A stretch of 64,000 bases of DNA from Phyto melanocephala (GCA_941918925.1 OW799233.1:76201797-76265796); one strand, 5' to 3'. Shown: positions 32,376-44,960, counted from the stretch's first letter. Numbers and translations are program-made. Notes: generated from the letters alone by a model not told the origin.

Positions 32376-33730
32376 AAAAATAAATGAAATATTATTTAAA
32401 ATTATCCCAATTAAAATTTATGGAAATAATAAAATAATGAATACATTTGCCTTTATTGATGACGGCTCATCAATAAGTCTAATAGAGTCTGTTTTAAATG
32501 ATTTGCAATTAAATGGTAAACCAAACTTCCTATGTTTGCAATGGACTGGTGGTATGAATAGAAACGAACTAAATTCAAAAAAATTAAAAATTGAAATTTC
32601 AGGTGAAAATAACAACAGAATGGTGATGGAAGTGAACACAGTAAGCAATCGTTGGACTATAAAAGTATCTCTCAACGCTATCATCATTTACGAAACCTGC
32701 CAATAAGTTCATACAATAATGCAGTGCCAAGGGTTCTTATTGGACTTAACGAACTAAGTGTGGGTGTTTCAAATAAAATACGTGAAGGGTCTCCACATTA
32801 GCCCGTAGCAGTACGCACAAAACTTGGATGGTTTGTTTATGGTGCCACAGCTACCAAATTAAATAACAAGCAACATTATAATTTTCATATATGTGATTGC
32901 ACAAAAGGCTATGATAAAAATTTACATGAGCTAGTAAAAAGCTTCTATTCACTAGAAAGCATTGGCATTTCTGTAAAAGACCCGCTGGTAGGAAAAGATG
33001 ACCAACGTGCATTAAATATGCTGAATAAACTTACCACACAAAGAGATGATAAGCACTATGAAGTTCCACTTCTATAGAAATGTGATCTAATTAACTTACC
33101 TGAGAGCTACGATATGGCAATAAAGCGTCTTATATGTTTGGAGCGCAAATTACTGCAAAATTCAGAGCTTTTAAATATTTTTTGGGATACAATCTCCAAA
33201 TATTTAGCCAAAGGCTACATAAGAAAATTGGAACCAAAAGAAATTTTGCGGCCAGATAAAAAGGTTTGGTACTTACCTATTTTTGCTATTTTTAATAAAA
33301 ATAAACCCGGTAAGTCAAGGGTAGTGTGGGATGCAGTAGCCAAATCACAAAAGGTGTCACTCTTTTCTCTTAAAAGGCCCTGATCTTTTGGCCTCTTTGC
33401 CGTCAATTTTATTCACTTTTAGACAAAAAGCAGTAGCGATATGCGGTGACATTGAGGAAATGTTTCATCAACTTTATATAAGGTACGAAGATAGAGACGT
33501 CCAACGTTTTTTATAGCGTGATTGCTGTCAAACTAATAATCCTGATGTATATGTTATGAACGTTATGATATTTGGTGCCTCTTGTGCCCCTAGCATTTCT
33601 CAATATATCAAAAATGTAAACGCTTCAAAATATGAAAGCGAATTTCCAATGGCTGCTAAATCAATAAAAGAAAATCACTATGTAGACGATCTTCTCGACT
33701 CTGTTGACACTCCACTTGAGGTAACATAAT
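32376..33730 (+). pseudogene. BEL/Pao protease and reverse transcriptase relic
   Basis: Aspartic protease: FAFIDDGSSISLIES (about 32450), retropepsin with DDGSS as the active-site loop, plus GGMNRNELNSKKLKIEISG. Linker: NFHICDCTKGYDKNLHEL (32880). RT: AKGYIRKLEP, VWYLPIFAIFNKNKPGKSRV and VVWDAV (33200-33330), ICGDIEEMFHQLYIR (33440) and the catalytic YVDDLLDS (33679). Stops and frameshifts occur at about 33383 and 33514, and the RT C-terminus and RNase H are deleted between ~33730 and 33760. Confidence 0.75.
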
Positions 33731-33759
33731 TAATTTTATTTTTTTATCATGAAAAGTAT

Positions 33760-34960
33760 CACCATATTAATCATGAAACTTCAATCAACGAAATGCGTCA
33801 GAAATTTTTGATTTCTAAATTAAGAGCCACATACAAATCTACAATTAAAAACTGCCAGTGGTGCAGAATATATAAGTCGGTTCCAAATCTCCCACAAATG
33901 GGAAAATTACCTCTAGCCCGGCTTGCTGCTAATGAAACACCATTTCCGTTTACCGGTTTGGATTTTTTTGGCCCAATTATGGTTTCTGTAAATCGTCACA
34001 GAGAGAAGCGATATGGTTGCCTTTTTACTTGTTTGACGGTCAGGGCTGTCCACATTGAGGACAAGTTCCTGCATATTAGCCATTCGGAATTTTATGGCTC
34101 GGCGAGGTATTCCACGTGAATTTTACAGTGACAATGGAACAAATTTTATCGGTTCGGAAAGAGAACTACGTGAAGCATTGGCTGAAGTAGATAAAAATGA
34201 ATTGGTTAAAGAATTCACCACAACAGTAACAAAATGGAAAATGGAAGTTTAATCCCCCGGCTTCCCCACATATGGGAGGCGCATGAGAACGCCTAGTGCG
34301 TTCTGTAAAAACTATTTTATACAAAATAATGCCTACAAGGTCTCCTAACGATGAACTGCTTGTGAGTATGCTATCTTAAGTTGAAAATATTATTAATTCT
34401 AGACCTTTAGCGTACGTTCCTCTTGAACATGAATCGGATGAGGCTTTAACGCCAAACCATTTTTTAGTTGGATATTCAAGTGGCCTTAAACCAATGTCGA
34501 ATTGCGAAGACAGTGGCATGGTTTTGAAAAAAGTTGGCGTGTGTCTCAACAGTTTGCAAATATTTTTTGGAAAAGGTGGCTCACCGAATATTTACCAACT
34601 ATAACTTGCAGAATAAAGTGGCATATAAAACAGAAACCTATATGTCAGGGGGACTTGGTCGTCATTGTTGACCCTTCTTTACCTCGTAATGTTTGGATGC
34701 GAGAAAAAGTAGTTGAAACCAGATTGGCAAATGATGGGCAAGTTCGTAGTGCAAAGGTCCTAACTCAACACGGAACACTAGAAATACCAGTTGTCAAATT
34801 AGCAATTTTAGAAGTAGCTGTTCCTCAAGAGTATAACTCCGTAGAACTACATCGTCATACTGCGGGGGAGAATGTTATCGCTACTGCTAAAATCCACTCG
34901 AATTTATTATTATCTGTTGAAAAATACTCATTTCCAACTTTTTTTTACCCAGCACTGTAA
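33760..34960 (+). pseudogene. BEL/Pao integrase relic with DUF5641-like end
   Basis: Zinc-binding start CQWCRIYKS (33850), then GLDFFGPIMV (33955), CLTVRAVHIE, RGIPREFYSDNGTNFIG (second Asp, 34107-34155). After a frameshift and deletion 34400-34960 gives SRPLAYVPL-like sequence, the RKRWLTEYLPTI region and the DUF5641-type end GDLVVIVDPSLPRNVWMREK and DGQVRSAKVLTQHGTLEIPV. It stops just before the polypurine tract and 3' LTR. Confidence 0.75.
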
Positions 34961-35100
34961 TTTTGTTTTACTACTAAAATTTACATCATTAAATTATCTA
35001 ATTTTATATACTTGTAAATGAAATGTCAAGTAGCGTCACTTTTTCGGCCATTCTTAAATCATTAATTTGCCACTTTGTAAATAAACATTAAATTAAAGCA

Positions 35101-35290
35101 GTAAAGTTTGGTACCTTCCAATTTTTGCTGTTAAAAAAAAAACAAACCCAATTTACCGGGTCGTTTGGGATGCAGCTGCGAAAACAAATGCTGTATCTTT
35201 AAATTCATTTTTACTGAAAGGACCTGATCTACTAGTATCATTGCTTATTGTGTTTGTTGACTTCACATATTAAAAATAATCTATTACAAT
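35101..35290 (+). pseudogene. Continuation of BEL relic 1 (RT start)
   Basis: Reads VWYLPIFAV, VVWDAAAKTNAVSLNSFLLK and GPDLLVSLL, the RT N-terminal region matching 33265-33400 of the nested element. It resumes right after the 3' LTR at 35100, supporting insertion of one BEL element into another. Confidence 0.65.
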
Positions 35291-35893
35291 TTATGAACAC
35301 CAAGTGGGACGGGGGAAATGCCACGCAAATTAAATAATTTTTTTCTATTCAAATGATCTACTTTTAAATTAATTGGGAGGTGAACTAAAAAATTAAGGGA
35401 AACATTTTATATATAATTGTTTTTTCATCTAACAAACTTTTTCAAAGTTAAAAATAAAAAAAAATAATAAATTTACATCAAAAAAATAAAATATAATAAA
35501 ATTAATTTTTATATAAATACATACTTATGTACTACATATTCATATGCTACAGATCCATTAACAGCTAGAATGTTTCACTTGCATAATGGAAAAGTACATA
35601 CATACATACAAATAGGGAATTTTCCTTTTTGCATGCACATTTCTTATGTATGTGCATACTTGCCTATGTATTCTTTAAAAAAAATCTAACCGTTTTTAGC
35701 GACGCAAGTCGAAATCAAAGTGGCGCAAATTAAATCGACGCAAATTAGAATAAAAACGATGCAAATGGAAATCACAACGACGCAAGTCGGATTATACCAA
35801 TTTTTAAAAAGCGACGCAAATCGAAAACACAGATATCGGATAAACGCAAATCGAGGTCTGGTGTATTATAATTTATATGTATATACATACAAA
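35291..35893. other. AT-rich DNA with short cgacgcaa repeats
   Basis: No gene. 35695-35865 has about eight degenerate copies of a ~20-bp unit (gcgacgcaagtcgaaatcaa, cgacgcaaattagaataaaa). 35520-35660 holds tacata microsatellite patches. Confidence 0.5.
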
Positions 35894-35895
35894 TA

Positions 35896-36358
35896 AAGAG
35901 TCCGCCAAATAACTTTTTTTTTTAAATGCTATAAAAAAGTGTAGCTTCGGCTGTGTGGCACGTAGCGTAGTTGAAACCAAATGTTGCCCATATCCTCCTC
36001 TTTAATTTTTGTAAACAAAAATTCGTTCAACATGGCCCGATAACGATCGCTATTGACTACGGCCACTCCTTGCTCAATGGCCCAATTATGCCTCTGGACC
36101 AAAATCCGCACCAAACAGTGACTTGTTTAGGGTGTATCGGCAATGTATGCGTGCGCGTTTGCTGTGCCCCAAATGCGACAATTTTGTTCAAAATGAGCTT
36201 CATCTCAAAAGATGATTTTTTTGCAAAATCGGCCAAAGTAATGTCGCAATATTTCCCAGCGTTGTTCAAGCGTATACACAACCATATTCGTTCAGCGAAA
36301 GGATAAATCAGACATGAAATAAGCACTAGTTGAAAAAAAAGTTAGATGGCGGACCCTT
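35896..36358 (-). mobile_element. Mariner/Tc1-type relic with TA duplication
   Basis: 463 bp between TA at 35894-35895 and 36359-36360. Ends aagagtccgccaaataactt and, reversed, aagggtccgccatctaactt. The minus strand encodes the middle of an IS630-type transposase: HPKQVTVWCGFWSRGIIGP (36057-36326) and VAVVNSDRYRAMLNEFLFTK plus DMGNIWFQ (35929-36114). N-terminal and C-terminal thirds are missing and the frame shifts. Confidence 0.8.
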
Positions 36359-36360
36359 TA

Positions 36361-36699
36361 TACTTTCGCAGTAAACGCTACCAGCGCTAGTCTAAACTCC
36401 ATTTTTATTTTATGCAGCAAGTTTTGTACTTAACTGACTAGCGTGGTGGTTAGTATTTTTAATACTTAAACTCTAGTGGTTTCCTTACCAAAAAGTGAGG
36501 TTTTCTTAATTTAATTTATTTTAATTAAATTTCTCCAAAAAATTGTTTATTTTTTTTTTTTTAGGAGTTTTAATATAAGAAACATTGGTGAAATAAATTT
36601 GATTTTAAAATTTATCCAATGTTTCTTTATTCAAAATCCAGTGGAAATTATTAGGGAGGCGAATTCCTCACCAAAAAGTGCATTCTACTTTTTGATAGT
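36361..36699. other. Non-coding AT-rich DNA with a small hairpin
   Basis: No gene seen. gaaacattggtgaaataaat (36580) pairs imperfectly with aaaatttatccaatgtttct (36612), and caaaaagtgaggttttct and cctcaccaaaaagtgcat bracket it. Confidence 0.4.
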
Positions 36700-37045
36700 T
36701 ATACCCTTCACCTGTGGTGCACAAGGGTATATATAGCCTGGTAATTCGTTTGTAATTTCTACAATTTTCATTTCCGATCCCATAAAGTAAATATTTTCTT
36801 AAAGCTTATGAATAGAGGACTCGTTTAAGCCCTGAACGTCTGTCCTTCTCTCCGTGTGTTGGTTGAAATCAACTTTTTGAAGCAACCATATGTTCATCAG
36901 ATCTGCGTATGGTATCAATCTTTTGGAAATATCCGGGAAAAAATCGCTATATAAATTCAGCACAATTGCCCCATAACTTTCTGAGATACGAGCAAATAAA
37001 CACGACTGCTTCTGTTTTTCCCATATTTTTACTATTACCAACTTG
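36700..37045 (+). mobile_element. DINE-1-like 5' fragment
   Basis: Starts atagttatacccttcacctg and carries acaagggtatatatagcctg, ccgatcccataaagtaaata and gtccttctctccgtgtg. It lacks the 3' hairpin, being cut by the repeat beginning at 37057. Confidence 0.6.
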
Positions 37046-37056
37046 CTTAAAAAATC

Positions 37057-39897
37057 ATCTATATATATAAAAGAGTAACGTGACTGACTGACTGACTGAC
37101 TGATTCATCATCGCACAGCCCAAACGCAAAGAGCTAGAGACATGAAATTTGGACAATCGGTTCCTTTTTCAATGTATAGCTCCACTAAGAAGGAATTTTT
37201 GGAAATTCGTACTTTAAGGGGGTAAAAAAGGGTAAAATCGATACAAATTAAATTGAAAAAGCATTGTAATTTGCACAAAAAATAAGCTGATAGGTGTCTG
37301 GCCTTTTTTGGAATTTTTAAGCCCTAAGGGGAAAAACGGGTAAAAACTATAGTTTGGTACTTTTTTGGTACCCTATGTAACTTCCAAACGCATAAAGCTA
37401 GGAAAAAAATTTAGGGCCGTATTCATAAAAAATATTTTAGGTTTATTGAAGGCTTATTTGACAAATTTCTCTACAACATCTGTCAAATAAGCCTTTAATA
37501 AACCTAAAATATTTTTTATGAATAAGGCCCTTAAACTGTATTTTGTAATCCGCGAAAAAATATTAATAGGAATTCGGCACCTTTTTCAAATTTACATGTA
37601 TAAGGGGTAAAAATTGTCCCTTTTTTTGGTACTTTTTTTAAAACAAAACACAAAATTTGACAATTATTATTTCCTAATAGAATATGGACAACTACTTAGG
37701 TGAAATTTTTGGAAACTTTTCTGGGACAAAAAAAGTACCAAAAAGGGGAAAATTCCGGAAAATTTATGTAATTCCTTATTAGACGGCCAATTTTCACAAA
37801 ATTTTTTATTGGGATTTCACTAGACATAAAAAATTATGTAATTTAGTAAAAAATGAAACACATTCCTAACAGGGTAGAAAGGGGAAAAATCGGGAAGAGT
37901 TTGGTACTTTTTAGAACATAACTAATTTTATGCAAAAAATAGTAGATTTACTGACTTAAAATCATATCTATTAAAATATTTTGTTACATAGATATTTAAA
38001 CATTTTAAACTTGGAATTTGGAACTTGGACCAAAAATGTACTTTTTCGCTTTTCTATGGTACTTTTTGTATTTTCTACGTTTATAAAGGTAGAATTGTAA
38101 AATAAAGGACTATTGATTCCAGGTAAGACTAAAAATGTTACGGGTGACCAAAAAGGTACTTTTTTGAATTTTTTATGGTACTTTTTATATATTCTACGTT
38201 TGCGAAGCTAGAATTTTAAAATTAGTGGCTATTGATACAAGCTGAAACTGAAAATGTTATGGTCGTCCAAAAAGGTATTTTTTTGAATTTTTATGGTACT
38301 TTTGGTATTTTCTACGATTATGAAGGCAGGATTGTACAATCAAGGACTATTGATTCCAGGTGAGACTAGAAATGTTATGGACGACCAAAAAGGTACTTTT
38401 TAGAATTTTTATGGTACTTTTTGTATTTTCTACGTTTATGAAGGTAGGATTGTACAATCAAGGACTATTGATTTCAGGTGAGACCAAAACTGTTATGGGC
38501 GACGAAAAAGGTACTTTTTTGAATTTTTATGGTATTTTATGTATTTTCAACGTTTGCGAAGATAGAATTTTGAAATTAGTGACAATTGATACAAGGTGAG
38601 ACTAAAAATGTTATCGGCGACCAAAAAGGTACTTTTTTGAATTTGTATGGTACTTTTTGTATTTTCAACGTTTATAAAGATAGGATTATACAATCAAGGA
38701 CTATTGATTCTAGGTGAGACAAAAAATGTTATGGGCGACGAAAAATGTTCTTTTTTGAATTTGTATGGTACTTTTTGTATTTTCAACGTTTGCGAAGCTA
38801 GAATTTTGAAATTAGTGATACAAGGTAAGGCTAAATATGTTATGGGCGATCAAAAAGGTACTTTTCTGAATTTTAATGAGAATTTTTGTATTTCCTACGT
38901 TTATAAAGCTAAAATAGTGAAATAAAGGATTCTTGATTCAATTTGAAAATTAAAATTATATTGGAGACACAAAAAAGCCTTTTCGCATTTTTATTGTACT
39001 CTTTGAATTTTTACGTTTGTAAACATAGATTCTTAAAATTAGTGTTTTTTGATCCGAGGTCTAAATCCTAATATTATGGACGATCCAAATTACTTTTTTT
39101 TTTTTTATATATTTTGTATACATAGAATTCTGACTGTAGGTAATAATAAGCCAAGTGGAAGTTTTGGTGAAGGAAAAACTGTTACTTTTATTATTTTTAG
39201 GGTAATTTTTGCCAATTGTGAATCTTAATTTTTGAAACTCAGTAGCATTGATCTTGCTTTTAGTTAGGAAATATATGCCCGATATATGCTTACTCTACTT
39301 TTTATATTTCTAAGTAAATTGAATCAGAGATCAAAAATATTTAATAATTAAAATAGAACTTGAGTATTCAATAAATAGTAAGAACTGCGCTAACGAAGTA
39401 GCGGGTTGAATGCTAGTGTGACATATAAGGCACTGCATAATTGCAAAAACTGCTTTACCGACATCGTAAGCTAAAGGCAAAGATCGATAAAAACTTGTGG
39501 TAATGACGTGCAAAAAAAGAACACAAGAAAAACAGATATTGGTAAATTTCGTTCTAACTCAAAAATATATAACTGAAATAACATGAAATAATAACATTGA
39601 AATTCATGTTGGCCGCCACTACAAAATGGCAGAAAATAAATTTATATATGGGTCAAATCTGGTATATTAAAATGTAACTTCTTGAACACCCTCAATATTG
39701 ATATCAAATGAAAGGGCTTGACTAGTAGAATACAGTCAACAATATAAAAATTCAAAATCAAGGATGGCGTCGGAAATAATAAGGAAAAATGGCGTACAAC
39801 ATGACATATAGTTAAGGTGTGGGATTATATCTATGTACATGATGGTGAAGAATATTATCAGATTCGGTACGGCCGAATATAACACTCTTTCTTGTTT
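37057..39897 (+). repeat. Composite repeat with GACT microsatellite and ~120-bp tandem units
   Basis: Starts atctatatatataaaagagt, then (gact)5 at 37081-37100 and cgcacagcccaaacgcaaag. 38030-38930 is a tandem array of about eight ~120-bp units (ggtacttttttgaatttttatg.., tacgtttataaaggtagaa, ggactattgattccaggtga). ORFs there (for example 38360-38599) only follow the array. 39640-39897 ends with a DINE-type hairpin attcggtacggccgaat and ttcttgtt. It may be one element or several fused ones. Confidence 0.6.
37414..37530. mobile_element. 117-bp foldback MITE with TTA duplication
   Basis: Almost a perfect palindrome: arms of ~50 bp starting gggccgtattcataaaaaat and, reversed, gggccttattcataaaaaat, flanked by TTA (37411-37413, 37531-37533), suggesting a PIF/Harbinger-type MITE. 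A shorter relative lies at 63436-63542. Confidence 0.8.
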
Positions 39898-40130
39898 ATA
39901 CTATTATAGATATTATCCATTACTTTTAAAGCTTTTTAACCAAATTTAAATATTTTCGCTATCACTATTCGTAAGGTATTATATAATTGTGACAGAAAAA
40001 TTTAATTCGTGGGGGGATAACACCACCTCTGCTCCGATTGTCACCATTTTCAATTGTAATAACGAAATTGTTTTCAATAATTACTTGTACAAATTTAATT
40101 TATAGTTATATATGCAATCAAATTTTCTTT

Positions 40131-41093
40131 TTATACCCGCCACCAAAAAAATTGTGGGGGTATATTCATTTTGTCATTCCGGTTGTAACACATCGAAATA
40201 TACATTTTAGACCCCATAAAGTATATATATTCTGAATCAGGGTTTGATTTGATGACGATCTAGCTATGTCCGTCTGTTGAAAGCATGATAGAGGTCGTGC
40301 CGAAAAAGTTAGTTGGCTCAAATTTTGCCAGAATCTTTCCTATAGACAAGGTTTGTTTGGTATTAAAAATGGGCTAAATCGGAATATTACGAATTGAGTT
40401 ATAGCTCGTAATGCAAAAGTAGGTCGAAAAAAACGTGTCCTTCGAACATCGAATAAAATGGTATTGTGTCCAAACGCATTAACGTACAGTCATGAAACTT
40501 CGAATATATATTTCTCGAGTCAAAAGAATATCACTCCCGAAAATTGCTTACATCTATGCATTAGGAAAGGAGTTATGGACACAAATGTATGAAAATTTAT
40601 ACCGCGCAGTGTATTTTTCGGTATATTTTAAATTTAAAACCTAATAAAATGGACAAAATTAGATGTACGCCCACTTTTACGCCCACCTCCCATATAACGT
40701 TTTAACTAAAATTCATATAATTTCTCTATTAATAAAGATTTTGGAATAATAAATAGCTATATTTAAATACCTAAGTTGTGCTCATTAGCAAAAATAACTT
40801 TGACACGCCTGCTACAACGCCCACTTTTCACGTTATCTACCGTTAATGAAATTTAAAAGCTCATAAAACCGACAAAATTAGAGGTCTGATGATAAAGTTT
40901 GCTACGTATATCCTTCTAGTCAATGTCATTACTGTGCCAGAAAATTAAGGTGCCACTCCTACTTTTACGCCCACCTCCCATATAAGGTTTACCTAAAATT
41001 CATATAATTTCTCTATTAATATAGATTTTGGAATAATAAAGGACTATATTGAAACATCTAAGTTGTACTCATTAGCAAAAGCAACTCTGACAC
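40131..41093 (+). mobile_element. DINE-1-like element of the 'cccgccacc' subfamily
   Basis: Starts tttatacccgccaccaaaaa and carries accccataaagtatatatat, tagctatgtccgtctgttga and agaggtcgtgccgaaaaagt, then two reversed units of the ~300-bp array (gcccacctcccatataacgt). It is the opposite-strand relative of 10832-12990. The 3' hairpin is missing; it fuses to the 740-bp repeat at 41094. Confidence 0.65.
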
Positions 41094-41830
41094 ATAATAA
41101 TTATTAAAGAATTTTAATTAGTTTTAATTTTCCGTACATTAAGTATTAAATACTATAAAATACATATAATAAAGCCTTTTTTCATAAAAAATACGGTTTT
41201 ATAAGAGCCTTACAATTTTCAAAAAAAAAATTTTTTTAATTTGACCGTAAATCATATGTACGCATGTACATACAGTCTGTCAAGAATTAGTTTAAATCTT
41301 TGAAATCAACATTTGTTAATTGAGTTTTACTTTTTATACCATCTTTTATTCCTTAGAAATGTGGCTTTTGGAAAAATCTTTATAATTTAAAGTTTTTAGT
41401 TCTTTAATTTTTGTAATTGCATTTTGAAAACAAAAAATGTTACGAATTTTGCAGGAAAATTTTTTTTCGACATTAAATTTTTAATAACTCCGAAATAGTA
41501 ATAGATAGAAGAGAAATGTGTTTGGTTAGTTTAAGCTATTAAAATCGGAGAACCCGTTTTTAAGTTATGACAAAATATATTAGGCAACCCAACGATTTAG
41601 GGGGTGAAATATGCCACGCCTTTAAAATAGCATCCTTACGTACTAGAGAAAAACGGTAAAAAGATTTGATTTAAGGGTATTAAAATCCATATAGTCCACA
41701 TAATTTTATTTCTAGGGAAGACAAAAATTTTTTGTTGCACAGTGTACTTTTGTGTCGCAGTGTAATTTTTTCAAAATCAGCCACTAGACTTTTTATATCA
41801 TACTACACCTAAATCTATCAAAAACTAAAA
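41094..41830 (-). repeat. Unidentified ~740-bp dispersed repeat, copy 2
   Basis: Reverse complement of 25531-26290, from cataataattattaaagaat to cctaaatctatcaaaaacta. It lacks the ORF found beside copy 1. See that entry for motifs. Confidence 0.65.
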
Positions 41831-41889
41831 CTTTTAATTCCAAAAACACTTTTAATAATTCTGGCTAGCTTTTCAGGCAAAATACTGCT

Positions 41890-42660
41890 CTGTGCATCGT
41901 TAAAAGATAGTAAACGACTGACAGTTAGAGTTGGTAACGATGGCTTAAGTTGCATAGGCGGTTGATACATTTGAGGCCAACAAATCCCCAAATCTGAATG
42001 ATATCATCACTGCCTTTTTGCAAAATGTCTTGGATAATTTTCTTGTACTGTTGTCAAAGGTGTTTAGAGGGTATCTCTTGAGGAGACACATACCTAAGTG
42101 GTGGATAGTTTAGGGTTATAGAGAGGCTTGAATGCCTACTACACATGCAGTAACTCGATAGGGAATTGGGGCCTAAGACCAAAGGTTTAAGACTGGATTA
42201 ACACGACGTTGGTAAGACCAATTCTGACATAAGGATCAATAGAGTTTTGGGTAAAGATAATTGCGGTAAGAAATTTAATTAAACTAGATGAGCCGGGGCT
42301 GGGTAGAATGTTTAATATTGGTCACACTACAATTTATGGAAAACTGATTTCCAGGGCTATATTCAGCGTCAGGGAAGTATGACGGATTATGATGTCAAGG
42401 AGATCAGTCTTGACAATCCTTCTAATAATCCCTAAAAGGGACCATCAGGAGGCTCTTAAAGGCTTCCTGATAATCGGATTGTCTTCCAAGTAGAGATACT
42501 GGCAATTTATTGGGCAAAGGAGCATGTTCCGAAGAGTAGGAAGGTTACATTTTTCGTAAGGCGTCTCTCTGTAAGTTCAAGTCGTCTTTTATTCTATCTA
42601 CAAGTTGGGCCGCTAAGACTGCTGTACATGGTTCTAGTCTAGATAGTGTCTGCTGTTTTA
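41890..42660 (+). pseudogene. Heavily decayed non-LTR retrotransposon pol relic
   Basis: Plus-strand shards resemble a LOA-like RT: DIITAFLQNVLDNFLVLLSK (41997) and HIPKWW (42088) match the region after the SPGPDG motif. LVRPILT (42209) and GSIEFWVK (42236) match the RT thumb, and VFQVEILAIYWAKE (42485) an RNase H. Large deletions remove the catalytic RT part. Family is uncertain. Confidence 0.5.
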
Positions 42661-42967
42661 AAGGAGCAACTCATGATTTTGCACAAATCAGTCGTACGAT
42701 CACGCGGAAAAATACAAAATATTAAAGTAACATGAAGCGTACCGATACTGCAGTACATACATATAATAGTACCGCTTAGTGTGTGTTTATATTGTTGACC
42801 AAAGCGGCAACGATCATTACTTATAGGCACTCGATATTGTGAAGTGCCGCTGAGACAGACGTTTGCCAGACAAATTTAAGTAATGCGATCATTCCTAAGA
42901 GCATTTACTATTGGGTGGAATTCCCATGCATTTATTTATACAAACACAGCAGGATTCATGTTACGGT
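42661..42967. other. Possible LTR remnant downstream of gypsy pol
   Basis: On the minus strand this lies after the integrase end and has GC-richer sequence with catacatata and tataaacaca motifs. No TG..CA ends or second copy found, so LTR identity is only positional. Confidence 0.25.
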
Positions 42968-44960
42968 TCACACAAGAAAGTATGAGTATAGGTACCCTGC
43001 AGTACAAAAATGCATTACATTATTTCTTAGATCTATGGTAATGATTTTATAAGGTCCCTTATATTTTTGTTCTACTTCATGACCTGCTTCATTCTTAAGT
43101 AATACTTTATCTTCTATTCTTAATTTATAATCCTTAGTTTTTCTATTATAATTTGTTCTCTGTTTTTCCTTATTTCTATTTAACAATATTTGAGCTCTCT
43201 TATGTGCTTTTTCTAGTCTATATTTTGCTTCCTTGACATAGTTTTCTAAATTATACAATCAATACTATCTATTCCATTGAATTGTTCGAACTTGTTTGGA
43301 GTCCTTGAGAATATCAGTTTATAAGGACAGTAATTGTGTGCTGTCAATGGTATAGTGTTAAAACAGTACGTGAAGTACATTAACCACTCATCCCAGTTCG
43401 TTAAATGTCCGATGACTTCTTTCTACTGTACCTAATGTCTGATGATGATGTGCTGTTGACGTGATGTTTTCAATTTTCAAAAGATTACATAGTTCAGTAA
43501 GTATGGAATTCTAATATTCCGTACCCATCTCCGAAATGAACGTCTTCATTGGACCGTAGGCGAGAATAAATTCCTCAAATATTGCCTTTGCAACTGTTTT
43601 TAGACCTTTTTCCGGTATTGGTATAGTAACCAAATATTTCGTTAAGTCACATATTGATGTGATTGCATATTCATTTTCATGTAAGGATCTTGGAAATGGT
43701 CCTTTTGTATCCACAAACACTGTATCGAATGCTGCAGCTGGTGTTGGTGTAATAGTCAATGGACTTTTTATATGTTTAGTAGTTTTCGCTATTTGGCACT
43801 TGTGACATTCCATTACATACCTTGTTATGTCTTTGGTCATATTTTCCAGTAATAATGTCTTTTTATTTCTTCAATTGTTCAAAAAGTTTCGCAGTGGCCT
43901 CCCTCTATTGGGTCGTTGTTGTATCTATTCATTATTGCTTGAATTTTATTAGCATTTTCATAATCTATATGGGTCATCTTGTTAAGTAACGCTACTTTCA
44001 ATTTTAAGTATTGATTATTGCCCATTTCCCTAAAATCATTAACTAAAACGGATTCGAAAATCTTCTCGCTTGTTGCCACTTGTAACTTATCAATATTATG
44101 TTTATCGGCAACTTTTTCTAGCCTTGGGAAAAATTTTCCTAAATCAATATTCCCATTAGCAAACAAATCGTTGATTGTTATGTATGCTGCAATAGATTTA
44201 CCTCGTTTTATGTAACACCTTTCCGGAGTAATCTTCAATTTATAATATTTCCTGACGTCAGTATTTTTTAATGGTATATATATGTTTCTTCTTTTTATCA
44301 TTATTCAAGATTTCCTTTTTGTTATTATATTCACTGCGTATCATTGTTCTTGTTTTTACTCTTAGTACTGTTTTGTTTTCTGGTTTATAACCTGTAATTC
44401 TGTTTTATTTATTCTTAATAGCGCTTCTGCTATATGATTGTCCTTTCCCCTAAGATACTCTACTTTAAATCGTATTCCTTAAGATCAAGTCGTATTCTCG
44501 TTAATTTGGAGCTTGGGTTCTCATTGAGAACAAATAAGGTAATGGTCTATGATCTGTGCGTATAAGGAAATGTTTCCCATATATTTATGGTCTAAAATGC
44601 GTAATAGCTTAGTATATTGCTATTAATTCCTGTTCAATCGATTTAATGCTTTCGCCCTTTGTGAAAGTTTTCGATGCATAAGCTACTGGCAGATGCTTGT
44701 CGCGATATTTCTGTGTTAATACTGCACCGCAGGCGTATTCTCTCGCGTCTGTTGTTATAAAGTATTCTCTTTCAAAATCTGGGTGTTGTAGTAATGTTGG
44801 ACTCATTAGTGTTTTCTTTAAGTATTGAAATGCGTTCTCACACTCATGTGTTCATTCAAATTTTACTCCCTTCCTAGATAATCTTGTGAGATGTCTGGAA
44901 TGCTCTGCAAAATTTTTTACGAAACTCCGGTAGTAGTCACAAAAGGCTACAAATATCTTT
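42968..44960 (-). pseudogene. Ty3/gypsy pol relic of the 412/mdg1 type, RT to integrase
   Basis: Minus strand, in order: RT connection (about 44960-44840, FCDYYRSFVKNFAEHSRHL), RNase H start (44806-44609, MSPTLLQHPDFEREYFITTD, CGAVLTQ, YASKTFTKGES), a linker (44301-43879), integrase zinc region CHKCQIAKTTKHIKSP and core FDTVFVDTKGPFP with a truncated SEMGTEY (43840-43511), and the GPY/F-like end DKVLLKNEAGHEVEQKYKGP (43258-42968). Motifs match 412/mdg1-type elements. Frameshifts and a deletion of most of the RT and of the integrase Glu region make it dead. Confidence 0.75.

Larger units (their letters stand above)
29912..35100 (+). mobile_element. BEL/Pao LTR retrotransposon with both LTRs (nested in relic 1)
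   Basis: Two 228-bp LTRs (29912-30139 and 34873-35100) start tgttatcgctactgctaaaa and end in gca, differing at about eight positions (~3.5%), so the insertion is old. A purine tract gcgggggaga precedes the 3' LTR. The interior encodes a PHD-like finger plus Gag, an aspartic protease, shards of RT and an integrase, all with stops and deletions. Flanks gtagg/gtaaa are not a clean target duplication. Confidence 0.8.

Noticed and set aside
38360..38925. ORFs of 79 and 92 codons with LFVFSTFMKVGLYNQGLL repeats
   Set aside because: Translation of the ~120-bp tandem units; repeats drift in frame.
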